A stretch of DNA of 64,000 bases. Source: Phaeospirillum tilakii. Lineage in GTDB: Bacteria; Pseudomonadota; Alphaproteobacteria; Rhodospirillales; Magnetospirillaceae. Positions 38,942 through 47,472 of this stretch are shown here, one piece after another (within the stretch, counting starts at the first letter, position 1; each line of letters opens with the position of its first letter). The DNA lies in contig NZ_JBHUIY010000019.1 in assembly GCF_042683125.1 (NCBI RefSeq), positions 13,524 through 77,523 on the forward strand, in the 5' to 3' direction. A program made the position numbers and the translations under genes. The notes under the pieces are model-generated. The model was not told the origin of the DNA and made no database searches. It saw only the letters and a program-made list of their open reading frames with translations.

Positions 38942-39555
38942 GACAGGCAAGCCGGATCGGGCTGATCTTCGCGGCCTTGGCCCTCGGCGGCTGCGGCGCC
39001 TCGCCGCCACCGCGCTACCACGCCTTGCTGGCCGACCCCGCCCCGCTCGGCGGCGGCGGCGCGGCGATGCTGGTCGAATTCCTGCCGGTGGCGGTGCCGC
39101 AGCGGCTCGACCGCGACGGGCTGGTGCTGGGCGGCGGCGGCGGCGCCCCGCTCGACGTGCGCGACAACGACCGCTGGGCCGCGCCGCTGGCCGACGAGAT
39201 GCGCCAGGTGGTGGCCGACGCGCTGTGGCGCCGCCTGCGCGCCGCCGACACCTACCGCGCCCCGGTCGCCCCCGGCGCCAGCCCGCTGCCGCAATACCGC
39301 CTCGCCCTGCGGATCGAACGGTTCGACGCCGTGCCCGGCCGCAGCGCGGCGGTGGAAGGGTCGTGGACGGTGCGCCGCCTGCCCCAGGGCAGCCCGGCCG
39401 CCTGCCGCGCCGGCTTCGCCGTGCCCCTGCCGGGGAACGGCAGCGACGCGGCGGTCGCCGCCCTGGCCGAGGGGGCCGGCCGGCTGGGGGAGAGAATCGC
39501 CGCCAGCCTCGGCCGGCTCGACCGGGGCGAAGCGGATCCCTGTGGCGGGGAATAA
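38938..39555 (+). CDS. pqiC: PqiC-type outer-membrane lipoprotein
   Basis: A 205-residue lipoprotein with a lipobox LALGGCG, so the acylated residue would be Cys19. The body matches the ABC-type transport auxiliary lipoprotein fold: RYHALLADPAP, VEFLPVAVPQRLDRDGLV, DNDRWAAPLADEMRQVVADAL and YRLALRIERFDA. It would be the outer-membrane end of the Pqi bridge. Its ATG overlaps the pqiB stop. A family B half repeat follows immediately. Confidence 0.9.
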   Translation: MRQASRIGLIFAALALGGCGASPPPRYHALLADPAPLGGGGAAMLVEFLPVAVPQRLDRDGLVLGGGGGAPLDVRDNDRWAAPLADEMRQVVADALWRRLRAADTYRAPVAPGASPLPQYRLALRIERFDAVPGRSAAVEGSWTVRRLPQGSPAACRAGFAVPLPGNGSDAAVAALAEGAGRLGERIAASLGRLDRGEADPCGGE

Positions 39556-39556
39556 A

Positions 39557-39639
39557 AACGCGGGCGCTTGCCGCGCGAAGGACAAGGAACGGGTTCCAAG
39601 GGCCCTCGGCCCTTGGCGGGTGCGGGCGGCGCCCGCGTC
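39557..39639. repeat. Intergenic palindromic repeat, family B, half copy
   Basis: The right-hand part of family B (cgggcgcttgccgcgcgaag, gggttccaagggccctcggc, gcgggcggcgcccgcg). It fills the space between the convergent pqiC and radC stops. Confidence 0.78.
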
Positions 39640-39641
39640 TT

Positions 39642-40322
39642 TTACAGCAGGCCGAGCGCCTTGAAGCTGACGTCGCCCTTGCGGCCGATCACCAGATGGT
39701 CGTGCAGTTGCACCCCGACCACCGCCAGCGCCTCGCGCACGGCGCGGGTCATTTCGATGTCGGCCTTCGACGGCTTGGGGTCGCCGCTGGGGTGGTTATG
39801 AACCATGATCAGGGCGCTGGCATGCAGGGCCAGGGCGCGGCGCACCACCTCGCGCGGGTAAAGCGGGGTGTGGTCGATGGTGCCGGTCTGTTGCAGTTCA
39901 TCGGCGATCAGCACGTTCTTGCGGTCGAGGAACAGCAGGCGGAACTGTTCCATCGGCAGGGTCGCCATCGCGGTGCGGCAGTAATCGACCAGCGAATCCC
40001 AGCTTGAGATCACCACGCTGTTGATCACCGGGGCGCGGGCCAGCCGGATCGCCGCCTCGCGCGCCACCTTCAGCGCCACCGCGGTGCGCTGGTTGATCCC
40101 GGCCTCGGCCATCAGCTCCTCGACCGGGGCGGTCAGCACGTCGGCGAAGCTGCCGAAGCGGCGGATCAGCGCCTTGGCCTGGGGCTTGACGTCGCGACGG
40201 GGGATTGCCAGCGTCAGCAGCAGTTCGAGCAGCTCGTAATCGGGCAACGCCTCCGGCGCCTCGAGAAAACGGCGGCGCAACCGCTCGCGATGCCCCGCGA
40301 GATCCTGCTCGTCCTGCTCCAT
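39642..40322 (-). CDS. radC: RadC-family JAB/MPN-domain protein
   Basis: A 226-residue RadC family member. The N-terminal helix-hairpin-helix-like UPF0758 part includes LPDYELLELLLTLAIPRRDV and LKVAREAAIRLA. The C-terminal JAB metalloprotease-like domain has the JAMM motif VHNHPSGDPKPSKADIEMTR. Despite the name, a role in DNA repair is not established for the family, and many members travel with mobile elements. No mobile-element genes are adjacent here, so this is probably the core chromosomal copy. Confidence 0.93.
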   Translation of the reverse strand: MEQDEQDLAGHRERLRRRFLEAPEALPDYELLELLLTLAIPRRDVKPQAKALIRRFGSFADVLTAPVEELMAEAGINQRTAVALKVAREAAIRLARAPVINSVVISSWDSLVDYCRTAMATLPMEQFRLLFLDRKNVLIADELQQTGTIDHTPLYPREVVRRALALHASALIMVHNHPSGDPKPSKADIEMTRAVREALAVVGVQLHDHLVIGRKGDVSFKALGLL

Positions 40323-40451
40323 CGCCTCCGCTCATTTCCCGGACCCGGACAGACCAACGGCGGCATCGGGCCGATGCCGCCGCGCCACGCCGGGCGCTCC
40401 GCCCGGCTCAGGATGCCAAAGCCGCCGGGCGAAGAAAAGCGCCTCCCCCTT

Positions 40452-40997
40452 CTACAAACGGGCGAGGAAGGATTCCAGCCAGGCCTGGCGTTCCTCCAGC
40501 TGCGAGATGTCGTGGTCGAGCCACGCCACCAGCGCGCTGTCGATGCCGTCCTCGCCCACCGCGCTGCCGCGCAGGTCGATCAGCCGGGCCAGCTCGGTCT
40601 CGACCGCCTCGATCAGCCGATCGACCTGGGCCCGCCGTTCCGACGGCTCCAGCAGATCGAGGAAGCGGATCTTCAGCGCCACCACCAGCTTCGACAGGTC
40701 GCTGCCCAGCCGCAGCCGCGCCGTCAGCAGCGCATGCAGCTCGCGCCGGCCGGCGGCGGTGATTTCCAGCCGGGCATCGTCCTCCATCCCGGCACCGTCG
40801 ACCGCCTCGACCAGCCCCTCGTAGCGCAGCAGCTCGATCGAGGTGCCCATCAGTTCCAGCGACGGACCCATGATCCGGCTGGTGAAATGACGCACCGCCC
40901 CGGCCAGTTCGCCATAGCGCATCGACCGGGTGGCGAGAGTGCCGAGGGCACAGAGCCGCACGGCTTCCTTGGGAGTGAGGGTGTTGTCGGCGAACAT
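40452..40997 (-). CDS. PadR-like winged-helix regulator
   Basis: A 181-residue protein. The N-terminal half has a winged-helix pattern (EAVRLCALGTLATRSMRYGELAGAV, then LELMGTSIELLRYEGLVEAV and LEITAAGRRELHALL). The C-terminal half is helical, ending in LVAWLDHDISQLEERQAWLES, as in the PadR/Vir C-terminal dimerisation region. The gene faces away from the ELM1-like gene across a 156-bp gap rich in A/T near 41030-41110, a likely divergent promoter. The effector and targets are unknown, and the PadR assignment is from pattern only. Confidence 0.72.
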   Translation of the reverse strand: MFADNTLTPKEAVRLCALGTLATRSMRYGELAGAVRHFTSRIMGPSLELMGTSIELLRYEGLVEAVDGAGMEDDARLEITAAGRRELHALLTARLRLGSDLSKLVVALKIRFLDLLEPSERRAQVDRLIEAVETELARLIDLRGSAVGEDGIDSALVAWLDHDISQLEERQAWLESFLARL

Positions 40998-41153
40998 GGC
41001 GGGGGCTCCATGCGAAATTGAACGAATCCAACATACCCGCTCTTAACCAACCTGTCGAGTCATATATTCGTTTTTTGCATGGAAAGGCTTGCAATCGTAA
41101 ACAAATAGTTCAGACTGGCCGGTTCTTGAAATCAGGGGCGGAAGGAACGGGGC

Positions 41154-42125
41154 ATGCCGGACGAGGCGGTGCCGGTCTGGGTGCTGGCCGACGACCGCGC
41201 CGGCAATGTCAGTCAGGCGCTGGGGGTGGCCGAGGCGCTGGGCGTCCCGTTCGCGGTCAAGACCCTGGCCTATGACCGCTGGGGCGCCCTGCCCAACTGG
41301 CTGCGCGGGCGCGGCCTGCTCGGGCTGACCCCGGCCAGCCGGGCCGGATTGGTGGCGCCCTGGCCGCGTCTGGTGATCGCCGCCGGCCGCCGCACCGCCC
41401 CGGTCGCCCGCTGGCTGCGCCACCGCTGCGGCGCGGCGCTGGCCCAGATCATGGATCCCGGCGCCCCCGGCCGCGACGAGTTCGCCCTGATCGCCGTGCC
41501 GGCCCATGACCGCCCCTCCCCCGGCGCCAACCGTTTCGAGATCCTCGGTGCCCCCCACCGCGTCACCCCGGCCAAGCTGGCGGCGGCGGCCGAACTGTGG
41601 GCGCCGCGCTTCGCCGCCCTGCCCCGCCCCTGGGTCGCGCTGATCGTCGGCGGCGCCACCCGGCGCCGGCCGTTCCCGGTCGCGCTGGCCGCCGACCTCG
41701 GCGCCCGCGTCGCCGCCCTGGCCCAGGACGCCGGCGGCTCGGTGCTGCTGACCACCAGCCGCCGCACCGGCGCCGCCCAAGCCGAGGCGCTGGCCGCCGC
41801 CCTGCCCGAGCCGCGCTGGCTGCATCTGTGGGGCAGCCCGGGCGACAATCCCTATTTCGGCTTCCTCGCTTTGGCCGACGCGGTGATCGTCACCGGCGAT
41901 TCGGTCAGCATGTGCTGCGAGGCCTGCGCCAGCCCGGCCCCGGTGCTGATCTGGGCGCCGCCCGGCTGGGTCGCCCCCAAGCACCAGCGCCTGCACCGCC
42001 TGCTGTTCGAGCGCGGCCTCGCCCGCCCGCTCGACGACGGCGCCAATCTGACGCCGTGGCCCCGGCCCCGGCTCGATACCGCCGGCGAGATCGCCGCCGC
42101 CCTGCGGCCGTTGCTGGAGCGATAA
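41154..42125 (+). CDS. ELM1-like (mitochondrial fission ELM1 family) protein
   Basis: A 323-residue protein with a GT-B-like plan, matching the ELM1/DUF1022 family found in plants and alphaproteobacteria: VWVLADDRAGNVSQALGVAEALG, RLVIAAGRRTAPVARWL, PWVALIVGGATR, TTSRRTGAAQAEALAAAL, GDNPYFGFLALADAVIVTGDSVSM near the C-terminus. In bacteria the family is often near lipid A or envelope genes and resembles nucleotide-sugar glycosyltransferases, but no activity is established. GGAAGG precedes the start. A family B repeat follows. Confidence 0.85.
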   Translation: MPDEAVPVWVLADDRAGNVSQALGVAEALGVPFAVKTLAYDRWGALPNWLRGRGLLGLTPASRAGLVAPWPRLVIAAGRRTAPVARWLRHRCGAALAQIMDPGAPGRDEFALIAVPAHDRPSPGANRFEILGAPHRVTPAKLAAAAELWAPRFAALPRPWVALIVGGATRRRPFPVALAADLGARVAALAQDAGGSVLLTTSRRTGAAQAEALAAALPEPRWLHLWGSPGDNPYFGFLALADAVIVTGDSVSMCCEACASPAPVLIWAPPGWVAPKHQRLHRLLFERGLARPLDDGANLTPWPRPRLDTAGEIAAALRPLLER

Positions 42126-42130
42126 GTAAA

Positions 42131-42261
42131 GACGCGGGCTCTGCCCGCCCCCGCCAAGGGCCGAGGGCCCTTGGAACCCTTTCCCTTGACCTCGCCGCGC
42201 CCAACCATCGATGGGATCCAAGGGCCTTGCGGCCCTTGGCGGGTGCGGGCGGAGCCCGCGT
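42131..42261. repeat. Intergenic palindromic repeat, family B, copy 3
   Basis: Blocks gcgggctctgcccgc, ccgccaagggccgagggccc, then ggatccaagggccttgcggc and gcgggcggagcccgc. The whole forms a large inverted structure. It lies between two genes in the same direction. Confidence 0.8.
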
Positions 42262-42335
42262 GACTCGGGGGGAAGCGCCGCCTAGACTGGCGTCACGCAG
42301 ACCCAAACGGGTCGATGTCTACGGAGCGGGAACCG

Positions 42336-42575
42336 ATGCAGACGATCTTCGTGATGGTCAAAACCGAACTGGGCCGGGCCTACGAGGTCGCCACCCTGGC
42401 GGTCGACACCGAACTGGTGTCCGAGGTCCATTCGATCTCGGGTCAGTACGACCTGATGCTGAAATGCTATCTCGACGAGGGGACCGACATCGGCAGCTTC
42501 ATCACCGAGCGGATCCAGACCCTGCCCGGGGTGCGCGACACCTTCACCCTGATCGCCTTCAAGGCTTTTACCTGA
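42336..42575 (+). CDS. Stand-alone Lrp/AsnC ligand-binding (RAM) domain protein
   Basis: A 79-residue protein comprising only the effector domain of Lrp/AsnC regulators: MQTIFVMVKTELGRAYEVA, then ISGQYDLMLKCYLDEGTDIG and RIQTLPGVRDTFTLIAFK. It has no helix-turn-helix, so it cannot bind DNA by itself. Such stand-alone domains bind amino acids and can form decamers or join with full-length Lrp proteins. GGAG lies 9 nt before ATG 42336. It converges with the hopanoid gene cluster. No partner regulator is close. Confidence 0.88.
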   Translation: MQTIFVMVKTELGRAYEVATLAVDTELVSEVHSISGQYDLMLKCYLDEGTDIGSFITERIQTLPGVRDTFTLIAFKAFT

Positions 42576-42611
42576 CCGGAACGGGGGGGGCGCACCGCCT
42601 CCCCCGCCGGA

Positions 42612-43586
42612 TCAGGCCTTGTCGCGGGCGCGGGCGGTGGCGCCCTCGATGAAATGCCACGCCAGCAGCGCCGACAGGCCGAGGAGCAGTTCGCGCCCGC
42701 GCTTCAGCAGCGACAAAGCGAGGGCGACCTCGGTCGGCAGGCCGAGCATCGAGCCGAACAGCATGTAGCCGCCTTCCTGGAGCCCGATCGCGCCCGGCAC
42801 GATGAAGGCGACGCTGCGGATGGCGAAGATGATGCTCTCCATCGCCAGCACCTCGGCGAGGCTGAGCGGCACCCCGAGCAGATGCAGCCCGACCCAGGCT
42901 TCCGCCGCCCCGGCCAGCCAGGCGGCGAGGTGCCAGCCGACCGAGCGGAGGACGCGGATGCGCTGGCGGTAGATGTCGTTGATCGAGGCCAGCACCCCCT
43001 GTTCGAGGTCGGGGGCGTCCCAGCTTTTCGGCATCAGCCGCGACGGCAGGGTCTCGAGGAAATGGACGAACCAGGAACGCTGCACCAGCACCATTCCGGC
43101 CAGCACCGGCATCGCCACCAGCAGGGCGATCACCCCCCAGCGGGTGACGTCGGAATGGGGATAGAGCCAGGCCCACATCGCCACCCCGGCCAGACTGAAC
43201 AGGAACTGGCCGGCGGCCTCGGCGGTGATGTCCACCACCACCCCGGCCCCGGCCACCGGGGCACGCACCCCGAAGCGGGTCAGGTGGCGGATGCCGGCCA
43301 TCTCGCCCGACAGCGGGATGAAGCCGGCCATCTCGCCGACGCCGTCGCGGATCCAGCGCCCCATCACGAACACCCACAGCTTGAGGCGGGGCTCGCCGAC
43401 CTGGAGCGCCGCCCAGCTCAGGCCGCACAGGGTCATCGGCAGCAGGTGGAAGGCGGTGAGGATCAGCACCCCGCTCCAGCCGGCCTTGTCGAGGGCGCCG
43501 CCGACGTCGCCGAATCCATCGCGCAGCCACCAGGCGATGCCGAGGATGACCGCGATCAGGACCAGCCGCCAGGCGCCGGACTTCAT
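42612..43586 (-). CDS. hpnL: HpnL-family membrane protein (flippase-like domain)
   Basis: A 324-residue polytopic membrane protein of the lysylphosphatidylglycerol-synthase transmembrane (flippase-like) family. Seen: LPMTLCGLSWAALQVG, GEMAGFIPLSGEMAGIRHL, VVVDITAEAAGQFLFSLAG and SIIFAIRSVAFIVPGAIGLQEGGY. The first Met (43586) overlaps the hpnK stop by 4 bp. Position after hpnN and hpnK identifies it as HpnL of the hopanoid cluster. Its role in hopanoid handling is not defined biochemically. Confidence 0.87.
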   Translation of the reverse strand: MKSGAWRLVLIAVILGIAWWLRDGFGDVGGALDKAGWSGVLILTAFHLLPMTLCGLSWAALQVGEPRLKLWVFVMGRWIRDGVGEMAGFIPLSGEMAGIRHLTRFGVRAPVAGAGVVVDITAEAAGQFLFSLAGVAMWAWLYPHSDVTRWGVIALLVAMPVLAGMVLVQRSWFVHFLETLPSRLMPKSWDAPDLEQGVLASINDIYRQRIRVLRSVGWHLAAWLAGAAEAWVGLHLLGVPLSLAEVLAMESIIFAIRSVAFIVPGAIGLQEGGYMLFGSMLGLPTEVALALSLLKRGRELLLGLSALLAWHFIEGATARARDKA

Positions 43587-44446
43587 GCTTCGGCCGCCGC
43601 CTGGACGAACGACACCAGGGTGATGCCGCGGTCGCGCACCCGGGCCCGGTTCGACGGATCGATCAGGGCGCGGTACTCGGCGCTGACCTGATAGGTGGAC
43701 GGCATCGGCCGCACCCCCCAATGGCCGGTGGCGGGATGGGAATAGATCTCGGACAGGCCGTCGGGCAGATGGTCGAGATAGGACGCGACCTTGGCTAGAT
43801 CCATCGCCCCGCTGTCGTTGAGCCCGAACGAGCGGTCATTGACCACCAGGCCGGCCGCCTTGGCCCGCGCCCGCATCCAGGCGCACAGCGGCGCATAGGC
43901 CAGCCCGTTGAACAGCCGCAGCCCGATCTTGTCACCACGCGCGGCGATCGAGGCCAGCGCCGGCTCGTAGGGGATGCGGATCCCGAGCGCGCCGAACTCG
44001 ACCGCCAGATCGACCGCGATCGCGAACAGGGTCGGGTGCTGGTGGTAATGATGATGGAAATCGACATGGGCGAGACGCAGGCCGGTGGCGGCGAAACGCT
44101 CGAACTGGGCCCGCATCTCCTCGCGCGCCTGACGCTGGGCCTCGCGGTCGAGGAAAATCCGCGCCCCCTTGCGCACCAGATCGCGGCCGAAGCGGCCGTC
44201 CGGGCCGACCAGGGCCGGGATCGCCTCGGGCGGCAGCGCCGGAATGCCGTCGACCATGGTGACGTGCAGACCGACGCCGAGGCGCGGCAGCCGCTTGGCC
44301 CGGGCCACCGCGTCGGCGCAGGCCGCCTCGGTCACCATCAGGCTGGCCGAGGTGAGGATGCCGTTGACGTGGGCGTCCTCGACCGCCTCGTTGACCTCGA
44401 CCGAACGGCCGAAATCATCGGCGGTGACGATCAACCTCTTGCTCAT
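43583..44446 (-). CDS. hpnK: HpnK, hopanoid-associated YdjC-family deacetylase
   Basis: A 287-residue YdjC/ChbG-fold protein predicted to remove N-acetyl groups from sugar headgroups of hopanoids. Metal-site motifs seen: TADDFG (residues 8-13), LGVGLHVTMVDG and HVDFHHHYHQHPT. The C-terminal LSEIYSHPATGHWGVRP matches the HpnK branch. The start MSKRLIVTAD at 44446 overlaps the hpnN stop by 4 bp, and its stop overlaps the hpnL start, so the three genes are translationally coupled. Confidence 0.9.
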   Translation of the reverse strand: MSKRLIVTADDFGRSVEVNEAVEDAHVNGILTSASLMVTEAACADAVARAKRLPRLGVGLHVTMVDGIPALPPEAIPALVGPDGRFGRDLVRKGARIFLDREAQRQAREEMRAQFERFAATGLRLAHVDFHHHYHQHPTLFAIAVDLAVEFGALGIRIPYEPALASIAARGDKIGLRLFNGLAYAPLCAWMRARAKAAGLVVNDRSFGLNDSGAMDLAKVASYLDHLPDGLSEIYSHPATGHWGVRPMPSTYQVSAEYRALIDPSNRARVRDRGITLVSFVQAAAEA

Positions 44447-47022
44447 GATTTGGCCTTCCCCAGCAGATGGCACAGCGCCGGCAGCACCACGAAGGTCGCC
44501 AGCACCGACAGCGCCAACGAAACGAACAGCAGCAGACCCATCGAGGCGGTGCCGAGATGCGGCGACACCGCGAGACTGCCGAACGCCGAGCCGGTGGTCA
44601 GCGCGCTGAACAGCACCGCCCGGGTGGTCGGGGTCTGCAACGGCTCGGTCACCCCGTTGCGCCAGTTGACGACAAAATAGATGTTGAAGGCGACGCCGAT
44701 GCCCAGCAGCAGCGGCAGGGCGATGATGTTGGCGAAATTGATCGCCAGCCCGAAGGTCCAACAGACGATCACCGTCGCCAGCGCCCCGATCAGCAGCGGC
44801 GCCAGCACCAGCAGGGTGTCGAGCAGCCGGCGCAGCATCACCGCCAGCATCAGCCCGATGCCCACCAGCGCGGCCAAGGCGGCGATGGCGAAGGCATGCA
44901 CCACCACCCGGCCCGACAGCTCCATCGAGATCGGCGAGCCGGCGGCGTCGGGGGCCAGCGCGGTGATGGCATCGACGAAGCGGGCGCGGGCGCCGGCATC
45001 GGCCATGTTCTCGCGCGGCACGGCCTGGACCCGGGCGCGGCCGTCGGGGGTCAGCCAGTTGCGGGTCAGGTCGGCCGGCAGGGTTTCGAGCGTCAGCGGC
45101 CGCACCTCGACCAGACTGGCGCGCAGGCCGACGATCAGCCCGGACAGGCCGGCGGCGGTGGCGTGATCGAACGCCCGCACCTTGTCGGGACCGGCCGCCG
45201 CCACCGCGTCGAGATGGGCGGCGAGGTCGCGGGCAAGCTGGTCGCCCGGCAGCACCGCCTCAAGCTGGCGGGCCAGCGCGACCATCGCCTGGGCGGTGGC
45301 GGCGGCGTCGGGCGGCGGCAGCACCTGGGCCGGATCGAGGGTCGGCCCCAGCACCTGGGCCATGTCGGCCAGGATCGGCAGGGTCTGGTCCTGGTCGGGC
45401 GGCAGGAAGCTTTCCAGCGTCATGGTGCGGCGGACGCCGGGCAGGGCGTCGAGCCGTTCGGCCAAGGCGTGGGCCTGGCCCAGGCTGGGGGCGAGGATCT
45501 CGACCGCATAGACCCCGGATTCGGGATCGCGGGCGAGGTCCTGGAAGGTCGCCACCGCCTCGGCCTTGGGATTCTGGAGGTGAAGCGGGTCGAAATCGAG
45601 CGGCAGCGCCGGCAGCAGCGCCGCGCCGGTCGCCGCGATCAGGCCGGCGCCCCACACCACCGGACGGGCGCGGCGGGCGAGGAAGCGGTCGGCGGCGGCC
45701 AGCTTCAGCCCGACCGGCTCGGGCTCGGACGGCGGCTTGATCAGCGCCAGCAGCGCCGGCAGCAGGGTGAAATCGACCACCAGCGCGATCACCATCCCGC
45801 CGCCGGCGATCAGGCCGAGCTGGGAGACGCCGGTATAGGCGGTGGGCAGGAAGGAGAGGAAGCCGACCGCCGTCGCCAGCGCCGCCAGCGACAGCGGCGC
45901 CGCCATCAGCCCGGCGGCCGAGCGGACCGCCGGAGCGGCGTCGGTCAGACGGTACCGCTCGTTGCGGAACGAGATGACGAACTGGATGGCGAAATCGACC
46001 GCGATGCCGACGAACATCACCGCGAAGGCGACCGAGATCGGATTGAGGCTGCCGACGGTGGCGGCGGCGAAGGCGGCGGTGGCGACCAGCCCGACCGCGA
46101 GGCTGATCATGATCGCCGCCACCACCCGGAACGACCGCACGCCCCAGAACAGCAGCACCAGCACCGCCAGCAGCGACAGCGGCGCCGACAGGCCGACCCC
46201 TTCGGTGACGGTGGCGAAATTGGCGTCGGTCAGCGCCACCGAGCCGGTCAGGCGCAGGCGGTAGCCCTGGTCGGGGGTGACCCCGGCGGCGGCGGCGGCG
46301 GCATGGATCGCGGCGGTGCCGGCGGCGCCGCTTTGGAGTTCGGCATGGTCGAGCCGGACCTGGACCAGCAGCACCCGGCTGGGGGTGTCGCGCCCGGGGC
46401 CGGCGGCGGCGAGGCTCTGCCAGTCGGCCGGCTCGGCGGCGCGGCCCTCGGCCAGCGCACCGGCGGCGCGGTCGAGCCGTTGCAGCAGCGGTTCGACCTC
46501 CTCGGCCGCCGCCTGATGGCGGGCGACGCCCTCGAGGATCATCTGGGTGGCGCCGACCAGCCCGCGCAGCGACGGATCGCGCGCCACGGTGCCGAGCAGC
46601 GGCTGGGCCGCCATCAGCCGGTCGGACAGCGCCGACAGCTCGGTCGGCGACAGGAACATCAGGCCGTAGCGGCGGAAGAACACTTCCTCGGCCGGGCGGG
46701 ACACCGAGCGGATCGCCGGATCATGGCGGGCCTCCAGCGCGGCGGCCAGCCGTTCGACCCCTTCCTCCGCCGCCTCGGGGGTGGCTGCGTCGAGCACCAC
46801 CACCAGCCGGTCGAGGGTGTGGGGGAAGGCGGCATCGATCGTCGCCTCGGCCTGGCGGAACGGCAGATCGCCGGCGATCAGCTTGGATTCGTCGGTGTCG
46901 AGGGAGAGATGGGTGGCGGCGTAATAGCCGAGCCCGGCCGTCGCCAGCAGGGCGACCGTCACCACCGCCCAGGCATGACGCCAGCACCAATCCACCAGGA
47001 AGACCGCGAGACGCCGGGCCAT
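44443..47022 (-). CDS. hpnN: HpnN, hopanoid RND-family transporter
   Basis: An 859-residue RND/MMPL-type transporter that moves hopanoids to the outer membrane in studied alphaproteobacteria. Two sets of membrane helices are separated by two periplasmic loops. Seen: HAWAVVTVALLATAGLGYYA in the first helix, LDTDESKLIAGDLPFRQAE, the sterol-sensing-like segment AFAVMFVGIAVDFAIQFV with ISFRNER, and the second ANIIALPLLLGIGVAFNIYF. The start at 47022 (MARRLAVFLVDW) fits the family N-terminus; the ribosome-binding site is weak. It is divergent from the cobalamin riboswitch. Confidence 0.92.
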   Translation of the reverse strand: MARRLAVFLVDWCWRHAWAVVTVALLATAGLGYYAATHLSLDTDESKLIAGDLPFRQAEATIDAAFPHTLDRLVVVLDAATPEAAEEGVERLAAALEARHDPAIRSVSRPAEEVFFRRYGLMFLSPTELSALSDRLMAAQPLLGTVARDPSLRGLVGATQMILEGVARHQAAAEEVEPLLQRLDRAAGALAEGRAAEPADWQSLAAAGPGRDTPSRVLLVQVRLDHAELQSGAAGTAAIHAAAAAAGVTPDQGYRLRLTGSVALTDANFATVTEGVGLSAPLSLLAVLVLLFWGVRSFRVVAAIMISLAVGLVATAAFAAATVGSLNPISVAFAVMFVGIAVDFAIQFVISFRNERYRLTDAAPAVRSAAGLMAAPLSLAALATAVGFLSFLPTAYTGVSQLGLIAGGGMVIALVVDFTLLPALLALIKPPSEPEPVGLKLAAADRFLARRARPVVWGAGLIAATGAALLPALPLDFDPLHLQNPKAEAVATFQDLARDPESGVYAVEILAPSLGQAHALAERLDALPGVRRTMTLESFLPPDQDQTLPILADMAQVLGPTLDPAQVLPPPDAAATAQAMVALARQLEAVLPGDQLARDLAAHLDAVAAAGPDKVRAFDHATAAGLSGLIVGLRASLVEVRPLTLETLPADLTRNWLTPDGRARVQAVPRENMADAGARARFVDAITALAPDAAGSPISMELSGRVVVHAFAIAALAALVGIGLMLAVMLRRLLDTLLVLAPLLIGALATVIVCWTFGLAINFANIIALPLLLGIGVAFNIYFVVNWRNGVTEPLQTPTTRAVLFSALTTGSAFGSLAVSPHLGTASMGLLLFVSLALSVLATFVVLPALCHLLGKAKS

Positions 47023-47176
47023 GATCTTGTCCAGTCCTGAACTGTTCCTTGGAAAAACGAAACGCGCCCTGCGGCGCGAGCGGGACTGTGCCCCGGAACG
47101 ACCCCACAGGGCAAGGGGATGATCGCGCCCCTCCCATGCGTCGCTTTCGGCCCTGCCGGACGGGGCGCCGCCGGGC

Positions 47177-47206
47177 TTGACGCCCCCCGCCCCGCTGGCG
47201 TAAACG
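47177..47206 (+). promoter_or_regulatory. Candidate promoter of the B12-riboswitch transcript
   Basis: TTGACG at 47177-47182 and TAAACG at 47201-47206 are spaced by 18 nt. Transcription would start close to 47213, at the first base-pairs of the riboswitch P1 stem. The -10 match is modest. Confidence 0.45.
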
Positions 47207-47375
47207 GGCTCAGTCCAACATCCCGGAACACGGTGCAACTCCGTGGCGGTCCCGCCGCTGTAATCGGGGACACGGACCACTGGGGCGGAAAACGCCCGGC
47301 CACTGGCGGCCAACCGCCGGGAAGGCGTGGTGCCGTGGCTGATCCGAGAGCCAGAAGACCTGTTGGGCCTCATCA
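47207..47375 (+). promoter_or_regulatory. Cobalamin (B12) riboswitch
   Basis: The conserved core of a cobalamin aptamer is readable. These parts are present in order: the cggtgcaactccgtggcgg block, cccgccgctgtaatcgggg, the ggccactggcggc segment, the ccgccgggaaggcg segment, and a B12 box agccagaagacctg at 47349-47362. P1 is formed by ccaaca (47215-47220) with tgttgg (47361-47366). It points to the + strand, 98 nt before the small peptide gene and its radical SAM enzyme, not to hpnN on the other strand. Cobalamin riboswitches usually switch expression off when adenosylcobalamin is abundant. The direction of control here is inferred. Confidence 0.92.
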
Positions 47376-47472
47376 AGAGTCTCGGGGCGGAATCCGATGG
47401 AAAAGGGTTTCGGCAAAGGGTCCGTCATGGCCCGGCGCCGTCGCCCCGACCAACGTGGAGTCCGTGAAGGCC

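Noticed and set aside
40323..40451. Small gene between radC and the PadR-like gene
   Set aside because: Only 129 bp, with GC-rich inverted segments and no start with a ribosome-binding site.
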